Assembly: GCA_902547215.1 (NCBI GenBank)
Contig: CACCNI010000001.1
Location: forward strand, 1 to 64,000
Length of the DNA stretch: 64,000 bases
From: an uncultured Pelagibacteraceae bacterium
Lineage (GTDB): Bacteria > Pseudomonadota > Alphaproteobacteria > Pelagibacterales > Pelagibacteraceae
Direction: 5' to 3'
The notes under the pieces are model-generated. The model was given only the letters and a program-made list of their open reading frames with translations, made no database searches and had not been told where the DNA came from. The position numbers and the translations under genes are program-made. Each line of letters begins with the position of its first letter. Position 1 is the stretch's first letter. Below, in pieces: positions 20,517 through 35,629 of the stretch.

Positions 20517-20748
20517 AACTAAAGAATATAAGAATATTTTTAAAACAAATAAATACATTTATTTGTTTTAAAAAATTGAAAAATCAACTTTAAAGGTAAT
20601 TTCAGGTTCTAGGGTACGATAAGAGAATAATTGCCCCCGATTTCAATGAAGTTTCAAAACGAGGTTTAGGACAAAAGTTAAAACTCTCAATGAAGTTCTC
20701 AATGAAGTCATTCAAAAAAGTGTTATTTTCTGTTATAAACTGGTTTAA

Positions 20749-20775
20749 GGGGTAGAACAGAACGCCCCTTTTTAT
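20749..20775 (+). repeat. Partial/decayed copy 3 of ssrA 3' end (GGGGTAGAACAGAACGCCCCTTTTTAT)
   Basis: Shares AACAGAACGCCCCT (14 nt) and the flanking GGGG; followed by a T-run. Confidence 0.65.
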
Positions 20776-21453
20776 ATGATTTTAATTGAAAAAATATTTA
20801 ATCCCTTAATCTCTTTCCATCATAAAAGAATCTACAGATATTTGTGTGAACTAGATATTGAAAAGATTGTAGATATTGGTGCTCATAAAGGTGAATTTCT
20901 TGAAATCATGCTCAAAATAGAAAAGATAAATTCTTTTTATGCATTTGAACCTCAGAAGAAAATCTTTAATGATTTAAACGAAAAATTCTCAAATAATGAA
21001 AAAATTACATTATTTAATTTTGCAATGGATAAGGAGATTACAAATAAAAAATTAAAGATAAATAAGCTCAGTATGGCATCATCTTTAGCTGAAATTAACG
21101 AAAAATCATTATATCTCAAAATTAAAAATTTATTAACCTTTTCAAAATCAAATTTTGAAGATGAATATGAAATTCAAACTAACACAGTAGATAAAATTTT
21201 TAAGAATATAAGTTTAAAAAAAGCACTCCTAAAAATTGATGTAGAAGGTTTTGAAATGAATGTTATTGAGGGATCACAGATGAAACTAAAGGAAATTCCA
21301 TTTATTCTTCTTGAGAATCAATTTGGAAACCACTATAAAAACAATAACTTTGAGGATATAATTAAATTTCTTTTAAAACAAAATTTTAAAATTTGTAAAA
21401 AATTTATTTTTCCAACACTGCATTATCAAGACGTATTGTTTAAAAAAATTTAA
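20776..21453 (+). CDS. FkbM-family methyltransferase
   Basis: VDIGAHKGEFLEIML, FEPQKKIF, LLKIDVEGFEMNVIEG. Confidence 0.82.
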   Translation: MILIEKIFNPLISFHHKRIYRYLCELDIEKIVDIGAHKGEFLEIMLKIEKINSFYAFEPQKKIFNDLNEKFSNNEKITLFNFAMDKEITNKKLKINKLSMASSLAEINEKSLYLKIKNLLTFSKSNFEDEYEIQTNTVDKIFKNISLKKALLKIDVEGFEMNVIEGSQMKLKEIPFILLENQFGNHYKNNNFEDIIKFLLKQNFKICKKFIFPTLHYQDVLFKKI

Positions 21454-21454
21454 T

Positions 21455-21826
21455 TTATTTCAGAAATTGATTTAAATTTGGTTTAAAATAATTAGGTCCT
21501 TTCATTACTTTACCATTCTCGTTGTAAATAGGTTTGCCATCCTCACCTAATTTACTCATGTTTGAATTTTGAACTTCATCAAAACATTTATCTAAATTAA
21601 CTCCAAATGCATGTCCTGCGCCATACGTGACGTAAAGAATGTCAGTTAGAGCATCTATTGTTTCTCTCAGGTCTCTCTTGCTAATTGCGTCCTTAAGCTC
21701 TTCAAGTTCTTCCTCAATAAGATCAATTCTTAATTTGTTAATTTTGTCAGATGAAAAACTAGCATTTGATTTTACCTCTTGGCCAAACGTTTTCATAAAT
21801 AAACCTACTTTTTCAAAATTTGTCAT
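21455..21826 (-). CDS. MazG/PRA-PH-like all-alpha NTP pyrophosphohydrolase
   Basis: LIEEELEELKDAI...ETIDALTDILYVTYGAGHAFG. Confidence 0.75.
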   Translation of the reverse strand: MTNFEKVGLFMKTFGQEVKSNASFSSDKINKLRIDLIEEELEELKDAISKRDLRETIDALTDILYVTYGAGHAFGVNLDKCFDEVQNSNMSKLGEDGKPIYNENGKVMKGPNYFKPNLNQFLK

Positions 21827-21883
21827 AATGCTCCTATATGATTCTAATAGCTTTTAATGTATAATATTTAATATATTATCCAA

Positions 21884-23272
21884 ATGAAATTTAGAAAAGA
21901 GACTGATAGCATGGGCACCATCAATGTTGATGATGATAAATATTGGGGAGCCTCAACTGAAAGATCTAAAAAGTATTTTGATATAGGAAAAATATTAGTA
22001 AATAAAACTTTAATAAATGCAATTGCTATTATAAAGCTTGCTGCTGCAAAAGTTCACAAAAATGACAAACAAATTGACGCTAAAATTTGTAATGCAATTG
22101 TAACTGCATCTAAAGAAATAATTTCAGGCAAGCTTAATGGAAATTTTCCATTAAAAGTATGGCAAACTGGATCTGGAACCCAAACTAATATGAATGTTAA
22201 TGAAGTAATTGCTAATAGAGCAATTCAAATTTTGGGTGGAAAAAAGGGTTCAAAAAAACCAGTTCATCCAAATGATCATGTAAATAAGTCTCAATCAACA
22301 AATGATGTTTTTCCTACAGCAATGCATATTGCTATTGCTATGGAAACTAAAAAAAAATTACTTCCATCTTTAAAAAATCTAAATAAAGAATTAAAAAAAA
22401 AGATAAGCAAATTTAAGAATATTGTCAAAGTTGGTAGGACACATCTTCAAGACGCAACCCCACTTACTTTAGGTCAAGAATTTTCAGGATATTATTCTCA
22501 ATTAAGTGATTGTATTTTGAGAATTGAAACATCTTTGAAGGAAATTTTCTATCTTGCTCAGGGTGGAACAGCGGTTGGAACGGGAATTAACTCAAAAAAA
22601 AATTTTGATGTAAAAATTTGTAAAGAAATTAGCAAATTAACAAAAATAAAATTCTATCCCGCAAAAAATAAATTTGCAGCTCTCGCTGCACATGATGCAA
22701 TTGTAAATTTTTCAGGTACTTTAAATACAACGGCAGTTTGTCTAATGAAAATTGCAAATGATATTCGTTTTTTAGGTTCAGGTCCTAGAGCTGGTTACGG
22801 GGAGTTAATATTACCTGCAAATGAACCAGGTTCATCGATAATGCCAGGCAAAGTTAATCCAACACAGTGTGAGGCTGTAACAATGGTTTGTGTAAAAGTA
22901 ATTGGTAATCATACAGGTATCACTTTAGCGGGTTCTCAAGGACAGTTCGAATTAAATGTTTTTAAACCACTTATCGCTCACAATATTCTTCAGTCTATAG
23001 ATCTTTTGTCAGACAGTTCTAATAATTTTTCAAAATTTTGTATTAAGGGTATTAAGGCAGATGTAAATAAAATTAGTGAGGATTTAAATAATTCACTAAT
23101 GTTAGTCACAGCTTTAGCACCCAAAATAGGTTACGATAACGCTGCCAAAATTGCAAAGTCTGCACTTAAAAATAAAACAACATTGAAGGTTGAAGCTGTG
23201 AAGACCGGTCTTATCTCAGAAAAAGATTTTAATAAAATTGTTGATCCTAAAAAGATGACTTATCCTGGATAG
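21884..23272 (+). CDS. fumC: Class II fumarate hydratase
   Basis: GSGTQTNMNVNEVIANRA, GSSIMPGKVNPTQCEA. Confidence 0.95.
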   Translation: MKFRKETDSMGTINVDDDKYWGASTERSKKYFDIGKILVNKTLINAIAIIKLAAAKVHKNDKQIDAKICNAIVTASKEIISGKLNGNFPLKVWQTGSGTQTNMNVNEVIANRAIQILGGKKGSKKPVHPNDHVNKSQSTNDVFPTAMHIAIAMETKKKLLPSLKNLNKELKKKISKFKNIVKVGRTHLQDATPLTLGQEFSGYYSQLSDCILRIETSLKEIFYLAQGGTAVGTGINSKKNFDVKICKEISKLTKIKFYPAKNKFAALAAHDAIVNFSGTLNTTAVCLMKIANDIRFLGSGPRAGYGELILPANEPGSSIMPGKVNPTQCEAVTMVCVKVIGNHTGITLAGSQGQFELNVFKPLIAHNILQSIDLLSDSSNNFSKFCIKGIKADVNKISEDLNNSLMLVTALAPKIGYDNAAKIAKSALKNKTTLKVEAVKTGLISEKDFNKIVDPKKMTYPG

Positions 23273-24825
23273 CTTGATAAAATCTTATTGATAAAACTTT
23301 TTAAACTAATCCAATTATTCACTGTTATAGAATTGTTATTAAAACCATAAATTAGATTATCAAGATTATCACTCATTTCAGGTTTGTCATCGTTTAATGA
23401 TATAAAAAATATCTTTGCGTCAGATTTCGATAGATTGTAAATTAATCCAAAATTAACTTTTTCTAAATCTTTTTGATTTTTTTTTGGAACTAAAAATTTT
23501 CTATAAAACCTTTTTTTATCAAAAATTTCAAAACTGAATTTTCCTTTAAAAAAAATATCATTATCCTCTAAATAAATATTTCCATAATCTAGTTTTAAAC
23601 TTCCAACTTTTTTGTTGAAAAGTTTTGAGTTACTTAATTCAATTTTTTCTCCAACATAATTTGAATTTATTAAAATTTCATTAAAGAAACTCCCGTTATT
23701 TAAACTTTTACTTTTAATTGCTAACTTACCATTAAAATTTTCATTGAGAAGGAATTCCTGGGAAAAAATTTCGTCAAGTATATTTTTATTTATTATAATA
23801 TTTTTTAAATCAAATTTTTGAAGTTCTGACTCAATTTGAAAATCGAAAGGGTCTAGGTTTATTTTTCCACTATAATCAAATTTATTCGTACCAAGAAATG
23901 AACTTTTAGATTTAATAATTATCGAGTCTTTCTCACGAAAATAATCAGTATTAAGTTTCGATCTTTTAAAATTTATTTTCAAATTTTTGACTTTATCGCC
24001 TTTTTTGGATTTGTTTAAAAGACTTAACTTTAATGGGTTTAATCTAACTTTTGTGATTTTTTCATTTAAAGTTTCATCATATTTCCAGTCTAAAGTGAAA
24101 GGTATATTAAAAATTTTACCTTTAGAAATTATAGAATTTTCTTTGTTTAATTCATCATAAGAAATAAAAATGTTTTCAAGAGTAAAAAATGAAACAATTT
24201 GACCCTCATTACTTTTATAAAAAATTTTACTTTTTAAAATTTTTATAGAATTTTTTGAAAACCTGTTATCTAAAAAATTATTGATAAACTTGATATCAGA
24301 GTTTTCGATAAAAAAATTAGCATCTTTGATTTCAATTTTTTTTATTACATTATTCATTTTAAAAAAATTGTTTTGATTAATAAAAATTTTTAATTTTTTA
24401 ATTTGACTAAACTCTTTTTGATAACCCATTTTTTGAGTGAATATTACGACATCATTGATAATGTAATGTGGTTTAGGAAGAATCGAATAATTTATATCAG
24501 GGGTAAGTGCAAAGTCTAAGTTGTATTCTTTTTTTAGTTTTTCCTCTAATTCTTTTTGAATATTTTCACTTATGACTATCCCAGGTATTGATAGGTAAAG
24601 AAGATATAAAAAAAATACAATACTGAGCACAAACAGAGCATAATTAAGCTGAAATTTTTCAGATATATAATTTTCTATGTTTTTTTTCTTTAATTGATTA
24701 AAGCTTATATTCCATGTGCCTTTAGGCATATTGAAAAAAGTGAAAAATTTACTAAACAATTTACTTAGTATATTTTTCTTAAAAAAATTCTTTTGTATGA
24801 ATGATTGGATTTTAAATTTTTTCAT
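23260..24825 (-). CDS. AsmA-like protein
   Basis: N-terminal TM, YSILPKPHYIINDVVIF and repetitive beta pattern; start taken at MKKFKIQSF rather than 24969, which overlaps uvrD antisense. Confidence 0.6.
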   Translation of the reverse strand: MKKFKIQSFIQKNFFKKNILSKLFSKFFTFFNMPKGTWNISFNQLKKKNIENYISEKFQLNYALFVLSIVFFLYLLYLSIPGIVISENIQKELEEKLKKEYNLDFALTPDINYSILPKPHYIINDVVIFTQKMGYQKEFSQIKKLKIFINQNNFFKMNNVIKKIEIKDANFFIENSDIKFINNFLDNRFSKNSIKILKSKIFYKSNEGQIVSFFTLENIFISYDELNKENSIISKGKIFNIPFTLDWKYDETLNEKITKVRLNPLKLSLLNKSKKGDKVKNLKINFKRSKLNTDYFREKDSIIIKSKSSFLGTNKFDYSGKINLDPFDFQIESELQKFDLKNIIINKNILDEIFSQEFLLNENFNGKLAIKSKSLNNGSFFNEILINSNYVGEKIELSNSKLFNKKVGSLKLDYGNIYLEDNDIFFKGKFSFEIFDKKRFYRKFLVPKKNQKDLEKVNFGLIYNLSKSDAKIFFISLNDDKPEMSDNLDNLIYGFNNNSITVNNWISLKSFINKILSSYPG

Positions 24826-24860
24826 TATTATATAAAATGACTTATAGTGATTTAAAATAA

Positions 24861-26887
24861 ATGATAAACTCTGAATATCTAGAAAAATTAAATAAATTTC
24901 AAAAAGAGGCTGTTTTACATACATCGGGGCCACTATTAATTGTTGCTGGGGCTGGTTCAGGTAAAACAAAGGTTCTTACTTCAAGAATTGCAAATATTGT
25001 TGAAAAAAATTTAGCATTTCCAAACGAAATATTAGCTGTAACTTTTACTAATAAAGCAGCGAGGGAAATGCAAAATAGAATTAGTCTATTACTCAAAAAG
25101 AGAGCGGTAGGCCTGCCATGGCTTGGGACATTCCACTCCATATGTGCCAAGATATTAAGAAAACATGCCAAAGCTGTCAATTTAACACAAAATTTTACTA
25201 TAATAGATCAAGATGATCAGCAAAGATTAATTAAAAATATTTGTAAAAGTAAAAATATTGATGTCAAAAAAATTTCTCCAAATTTCATACTAGCTTTAAT
25301 TAATAAGTGGAAAAATTTTGGTTGGTATCCAAAAAATGTTAGGATTTCAAAAGGTCAGATTTTAGAAAAGAATATGTTAGAGGTTTATAAAGTATATCAA
25401 GAGAAGCTTATTAATCTAAATGCATGTGATTTTGGGGACCTAATTCTACATTGTGTTAAAATTTTTGAGGAGAATCAGGACATTAATAAGGTTTATGCAA
25501 AAAAGTTTAAATATATTCTAGTAGATGAATATCAAGACACAAATTATATCCAAAGTAAATGGCTAAAACATTTAACATTATTACATAATAATATTTGCTG
25601 CGTTGGTGATGATGATCAGTCAATTTATAGCTGGAGGGGTGCAGAGATCAAAAATTTTTTAGAGTTTGATAAAGTTTATGAAGATACAAAAATCATAAGA
25701 TTGGAGGATAATTATAGATCAACTCAAAACATTTTAAATGTTGCTTCACATTTGATCTCTAATAATGAAAATAGGCTTGGAAAAAGATTGAATTCAAATA
25801 AAACTGAAGGTGAGAAAATTAAATTGAATTGTTTTAGAAATGGTAAAGATGAAGCTGTAGGTGTATCAGATATTATTGAAAACGATCTTAAAAAAAAATA
25901 TTCATACAATAACATTGCCATTCTTGTTAGAGCAATATTTCAGACAAGGGAATTTGAAGAGAGATTTTTGAAAATAGGCCTACCATACAGAATACTAGGT
26001 GGGACTAAGTTTTACGAAAGAGCAGAAATTAAAAATTGTATCGCTTATTTACGCATTATTCAACATGAGAAAGATGATCTTGCTTTTGAAAGAATTGCAA
26101 ATGTTCCTAAAAGATCTATAGGTGAAAGTTCGTTCAAACAAATAAATGAATATGCGAGAAAAAATAATTTATCACTAGAGAGTGCTTCACAAAATTTAAT
26201 CGCTCAAAATTTGATTAAGCCTAAGACTAAATTGGGTCTTTTGTCATTTTTAAATATGGTTAAGAAATGGAGAAATGATCACTTAATAAAGAAATTAAAT
26301 CATGTCAAACTTTTGCAAATTATACTAGATGAGTCTGGATATTCTGCATCTTTAAAAGATAAAAAAGATTTAGAAAATGAAAATAGACTTGAAAACATTA
26401 AAGAACTTTTAAGTGCAATGAAAGAATTTGATAACTTAGAAAGTTTTCTTGAGCACGTTTCTTTAGCCACTTCAATTGACCAACAATGGGAAGGTGAAAA
26501 AATAAATTTAATGACAATGCATGCATCAAAGGGTTTGGAATTTGATGCCGTGTTTCTTCCTTGTTGGGAAGAGGGCATGTTTCCTCATCAGAAATCTATA
26601 GATGAAAAAGGTCAAAGTGGCCTGGAAGAAGAAAGACGTCTTGCTTATGTTGGTATAACACGAGCAAAAGATTTAAGCTTTATATCTTTTTCCTTAAATA
26701 GATTTTACCAAGGTGATTGGATTGATAGTTTGTCATCAAGATTCGTAGATGAGCTTCCAGAAAAATTTATTGAAAAAAATAACAATCTTGACAGAGATGA
26801 TCAAGATTTCGAATTTAATCAGGATATAGATGGTGATAATGATAATTTCAGAAGTCCAGGATGGATCAGATATCAAAAAAGATTAAA

Positions 26888-26891
<4 letters not shown>
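24861..26891 (+). CDS. uvrD: UvrD/PcrA-family DNA helicase
   Basis: VAGAGSGKTKVLTSRI, VDEYQDTN, VGDDDQSIYSWRGAE, TMHASKGLEFDAVF. Confidence 0.93.
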
Positions 26892-31433
<4,542 letters not shown>

Positions 31434-31471
31434 AAGTAATTAAACTTTTAAGATTATAAATAAAATAAATC

Positions 31472-32392
31472 TTAAGCGATAGATTTTAGAATATTCTTGT
31501 TCAAAAAGGAATGCGGAATATTTTTCTCTTTTAGCTCAATTATAGAGAAATTTTCATTTTTACTTAGTAATTTTCTTAAGCCTTGATTAGTGATGTGGTG
31601 ACCACCTTGACACGAAGTAATTTTACCAACCATTTTGAAACCCGACAAATATAGATCCCCGAGACAATCTAAAATCTTGTGATTTACGAATTCTTTTTCG
31701 TTTCTAAGTTTTTCTTTATTTAAAATTTTGTTTTGCTTAACAACAATCGCATTATCTAAAGAACCACCTTTTGCTAAATTTAAATTTTTGAGTTTTTCTA
31801 TATCCTCATATAAACAAAACGTTCTTGAATTATACATTTCAGATAAATCATCCATGTAAATGTTTATCTTATTTTTTTGAGTGTTGATTAGTTCATTTTT
31901 AAAATTTATCTCAAAATCAATTTCTAAACTTATTTTACTTGGCTTAAAAGAAATAGATTTTTCACCCTCTTTAAAAACTATTTCTTTATTTATAGTAATA
32001 ATTTTAATTGGTTGGTCGCTAATTTCAAAATCAGCTGAGTCAATTGCTTCTATAAAATTTTTAGAAGATCCATCTAATATTGGTACTTCTTCAGCATCTA
32101 TTTCTACTAATAAATTATCTACACCTTTTCCGTATAACGCAGCCATTAAATGCTCAATAGTTGAAACTGATACCCCATACTCATTTGAAATCTTTGTGCA
32201 ATATGAAGCATTTGAAACATTAAAAACACTTGGGTAAATTATATTATTTGAAGTTAAATCAGTTCTTTTAAAATATATTCCAACATTTGGTTTCTGGGGA
32301 ACTAACTTTATATTAACACTTTTCCCAGAGTGAAGACCAACACCAGACAAATTAATTTCTTTTTTTAGTGTCTTTTGTTTTAAAATTGACAT
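31472..32392 (-). CDS. lpxC: UDP-3-O-acyl-N-acetylglucosamine deacetylase
   Basis: LSGVGLHSGKSVNIKL, STIEHLMAAL, HKILDCLGDLYL. Confidence 0.95.
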   Translation of the reverse strand: MSILKQKTLKKEINLSGVGLHSGKSVNIKLVPQKPNVGIYFKRTDLTSNNIIYPSVFNVSNASYCTKISNEYGVSVSTIEHLMAALYGKGVDNLLVEIDAEEVPILDGSSKNFIEAIDSADFEISDQPIKIITINKEIVFKEGEKSISFKPSKISLEIDFEINFKNELINTQKNKINIYMDDLSEMYNSRTFCLYEDIEKLKNLNLAKGGSLDNAIVVKQNKILNKEKLRNEKEFVNHKILDCLGDLYLSGFKMVGKITSCQGGHHITNQGLRKLLSKNENFSIIELKEKNIPHSFLNKNILKSIA

Positions 32393-32459
32393 TAAAAAAA
32401 CTTATATTCATCTGTTAAATCAAAGAAAAAACAAGTTATGTTACGAAACAATACAAGAT

Positions 32460-33164
32460 TTAACTGAAGAAATTGAACATTTTTTCAAAGAAACCCTGCT
32501 TTTTAGAATAAAGATTATGCATTATTACCTCTGAAGGGTTAATGCCATCAACCACCTTTTTTCCAGCAATACAAGGACTTGTATCGGTTTTTTCTGCAAA
32601 TCTACTTGAATATTGATGGCTGATAATTTTTTTTACCTCAATATTACAATCTTTAAAGATTTTATTTAGTGTTTTTACAATTGTGTTTTGAATTGTGATA
32701 AAACTAACTTCAACAACAAATTCCTTATAACTTACGTTCTCAGGAAATTCTAAATATTCTTTGCCATCAACTATGTATTTATCAACTATCAAATGTAAAA
32801 TAGCTGAATCTTTATTGTTTCTTATAATTTGTTGCTTTGCATCACTAATTAGTCTAACAACATCGGTCTCTTTAATTTTATCAGTATCAAATTTATTTTT
32901 TAAACTAAATGAGTATTGATCTGACCTGGCATCAGTAATTATATTAATTTTTTCAATAAAACTTCCAACATTTTTTTCAAAATCTCTAATTTTTTCTGAA
33001 ATAAATTTCTTTACTATTATCAAATTTAAATTATTGCCTAAAGTATCAGGCATTAAGTATTTTTTTTGATAACTGGAATTATAATCTTTAGAGCTAAAAT
33101 AATTAATGTGAAGGTTTTGACCCACTATTGCAAAATAAAAGTTTTGGACATCTTTATTAATCAT
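32460..33164 (-). CDS. ftsA: Truncated FtsA-like protein (1A/1C region plus C-terminal amphipathic tail)
   Basis: ILHLIVDKYIVDGKEYLEFPENVSYKEFVVEVSFITIQNTIVKTLNKIFKDCNIEVKKIISHQYSS resembles the FtsA 1C segment; ends KKQGFFEKMFNFFS; lies between ftsQ and lpxC. Confidence 0.75.
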   Translation of the reverse strand: MINKDVQNFYFAIVGQNLHINYFSSKDYNSSYQKKYLMPDTLGNNLNLIIVKKFISEKIRDFEKNVGSFIEKINIITDARSDQYSFSLKNKFDTDKIKETDVVRLISDAKQQIIRNNKDSAILHLIVDKYIVDGKEYLEFPENVSYKEFVVEVSFITIQNTIVKTLNKIFKDCNIEVKKIISHQYSSRFAEKTDTSPCIAGKKVVDGINPSEVIMHNLYSKKQGFFEKMFNFFS

Positions 33165-33831
33165 AAGTTATAATCTTGCCTGGAATTCTCAAATCTATAA
33201 TTTTTGATTTATTAAATTCTTCCTTTTCAATTAGTCTCTTGCTTAAATTCAAACTTCTAATTGTTAAATCAATTGGAAATTTGATCTTTTTATCATTTTC
33301 TAATTCAATATCTATCCTTTCACTTTGGAAAAAATTAATTTTTTTTATATTTTTAATATTAAAATTAGATTTGTTAAAAATTTTTATAGTTTGAAAAACT
33401 TTTTTTATATCATTGGTTCCAGTAACCTCAGGAACGTTTTTTGGTAAGTTTTTTAAGTAAATTATTTTTCCATTATTTCCTAAAATAACTTTTTCATTAA
33501 AATATTTGACAACACTGATAGCCACAGCTGGCTCAAGATTAACTTTTACCTGATTCGGGTATATTTTTTTTACATCATAACTTTTTATTAAATTTACAGT
33601 GTTTATTAATTTAAAAGACTCTTTATTAAGTGAAAAAATATTCGATCCAATCAAATCTGTCAATTTATTTTCTAAAAGTAAATTATCAGTTTCATTTAAA
33701 CCAACCACCTCAATTTTATTAATAGTAAAAAAATTATAATTTTTAAAGTTAGAATTGTGAATTGAGGATAAAATTATAAAAATTATCAAATAAAAAAAAA
33801 TATATTTTTTATTATCTATTTTTTGAAGCAT
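33157..33831 (-). CDS. ftsQ: Cell division protein FtsQ (POTRA)
   Basis: Single TM then INKIEVVGLNETDNLLLENKL; position after ddl. Confidence 0.82.
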   Translation of the reverse strand: MLQKIDNKKYIFFYLIIFIILSSIHNSNFKNYNFFTINKIEVVGLNETDNLLLENKLTDLIGSNIFSLNKESFKLINTVNLIKSYDVKKIYPNQVKVNLEPAVAISVVKYFNEKVILGNNGKIIYLKNLPKNVPEVTGTNDIKKVFQTIKIFNKSNFNIKNIKKINFFQSERIDIELENDKKIKFPIDLTIRSLNLSKRLIEKEEFNKSKIIDLRIPGKIITYD

Positions 33832-34723
33832 CTTTAATAATCCAGTCTATCAACGAAAAGAAACTCATGCCATGATACAATGCTATTTCTGGAACTAATG
33901 AAAGATTAGTCATTCCCGGCTGAGTATTAGTTTCCAAAAGATAAAACTTTCCATTGTAAAATTTAAAATCAGATCTAGTTACCCCCCTACACTTTAAAAC
34001 TCTATGTGCTTTTAAGGCTATATTCATCACATTTTGATAATCTTTTGTTTTAATATTTACAGGTATAATATGTTTCGTTTTCGCCTTAGAGCTGTACTTC
34101 GCTTTATAATCATAAAACTTTCTTTTAGGTCTTAACTCTATGGCACCTAGTTTTTTTTTACCAAGCATTGCTACTTGAATTTCTCTTCCTGGTATAAATT
34201 CTTCCACTAGAATCTCATCATAAGCTTTAAGCTTCTTTAAATTTTTAATAATATTTTTTTCATTACAAATATAAACACCTAAACTTGACCCCTCGTTTAT
34301 TGGTTTAATAACTACAGGAAACTTAATTTTTTTTTTTAATAATTTTATAACTTCTTTTTTATTTAAATTTGTTCTTATTTTTTTAAATTTTGGTGTTAAA
34401 ATTTTATTTTTAATAAATAATTTTTTTGAAATTTCTTTATCCATTGCCATCATAGAAGATAAAACACCCGAATGAGTGTACCTAACCCCTTTACTTTCTA
34501 AGTAGGTTTGAATGAAACCATCTTCACCAAATCTCCCGTGTAAAGCGTTGAAAACAACATGGGGAGAAAATCTATCAATATTTTTTGTTAAATTCTCATC
34601 AGGTTCAACTATTTTGCAATTATATTTTTTTTTTATACAGCTCTGCACTGCTTTTGCAGTTTTGAGACTAATAGATCTTTCTCCTGAAATACCACCTCCA
34701 AGAATAAGAATCCTTTTTTTCAT
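33812..34723 (-). CDS. ddl: D-alanine--D-alanine ligase
   Basis: GGGISGERSISLKTA, ALHGRFGEDGFIQ, LLETNTQPGMTNLSLVPE. Confidence 0.94.
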   Translation of the reverse strand: MKKRILILGGGISGERSISLKTAKAVQSCIKKKYNCKIVEPDENLTKNIDRFSPHVVFNALHGRFGEDGFIQTYLESKGVRYTHSGVLSSMMAMDKEISKKLFIKNKILTPKFKKIRTNLNKKEVIKLLKKKIKFPVVIKPINEGSSLGVYICNEKNIIKNLKKLKAYDEILVEEFIPGREIQVAMLGKKKLGAIELRPKRKFYDYKAKYSSKAKTKHIIPVNIKTKDYQNVMNIALKAHRVLKCRGVTRSDFKFYNGKFYLLETNTQPGMTNLSLVPEIALYHGMSFFSLIDWIIKDASKNR

Positions 34724-35629
34724 CTATTTTATTATTTCTATCTCAAGATCTAGAGATATACCTGTTTTTTTTTTAACCTCGTCTCTTACAAAATTTATTA
34801 ACTTGTTCATTTCAGAAAAAGAGGCATTTTTTGAATTAACAAAGAAATTGCTATGTTTAGATGAAATTTTAGCATCACCAAAACTAATATCTTCAGGCAC
34901 ACTTTCACGTATAAGTTCCCAAACTTTCCTTTCAGTGCTTTTGACTGGATTTTTAAAAGTACTCCCCCCAGTTTTGACTCTTAATGGTTGAGATGATTCT
35001 TTAAGTTTTTTTAATCTCTCAATTTCTTTTCTTATTAATTCCTTGCTACTTTTTTTGCATTCAAATGTTGCACTTAAGAAGATTAAGTCATTAGGCAAAT
35101 TGCACTCTCTATAACCAAAAATAATATCCTTTGTTCTAATCGAACTTACTTTTCCTTCAAAATCTACTACCTGAATTGAAACTAAAAAGTCTTTAAATTC
35201 TGACCCGAAACATCCAGAGTTCATTCTAATCCCACCTCCTACGGAGCCTGGTATACAGGATAAAAATTCTAAACCAGATAAACCATTTTCACAAGCAAAG
35301 TCAGAAACATTTTTATCTAAAGAAGAACAGCCAGCAATCAATTTATTATCATCAATTAATGATATATTGCTAAAATTTTTACCTAACTTAATAAAAATTT
35401 TTTCCCCCAACTTTTCACTTATTAAAAGATTAGATCCTGCTCCTAAAACATGTTTTTTATATTTTGGTACTATTTTTAAAAAACTTATTAGCTCTTTTAA
35501 ATTTTCTGGTTTAAAAAAAACCTTTGCTGGTCCACCAATATTCATCCAATTCAAATTTTTAAGAGAGAAATCAAATTTTAGATTAGAATTGTTTTGATCT
35601 TTAAAGATTTTAAATTCTTGCATGTTCAT
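34724..35629 (-). CDS. murB: UDP-N-acetylenolpyruvoylglucosamine reductase
   Basis: LGAGSNLLISE, GLEFLSCIPGSVGGGIRMNSGCFGSE. Confidence 0.94.
   Translation of the reverse strand: MNMQEFKIFKDQNNSNLKFDFSLKNLNWMNIGGPAKVFFKPENLKELISFLKIVPKYKKHVLGAGSNLLISEKLGEKIFIKLGKNFSNISLIDDNKLIAGCSSLDKNVSDFACENGLSGLEFLSCIPGSVGGGIRMNSGCFGSEFKDFLVSIQVVDFEGKVSSIRTKDIIFGYRECNLPNDLIFLSATFECKKSSKELIRKEIERLKKLKESSQPLRVKTGGSTFKNPVKSTERKVWELIRESVPEDISFGDAKISSKHSNFFVNSKNASFSEMNKLINFVRDEVKKKTGISLDLEIEIIK

Noticed and set aside
32393-32460. Possible frameshifted remainder of ftsA downstream
   Set aside because: Only 67 bp before lpxC; cannot hold the missing half of FtsA.
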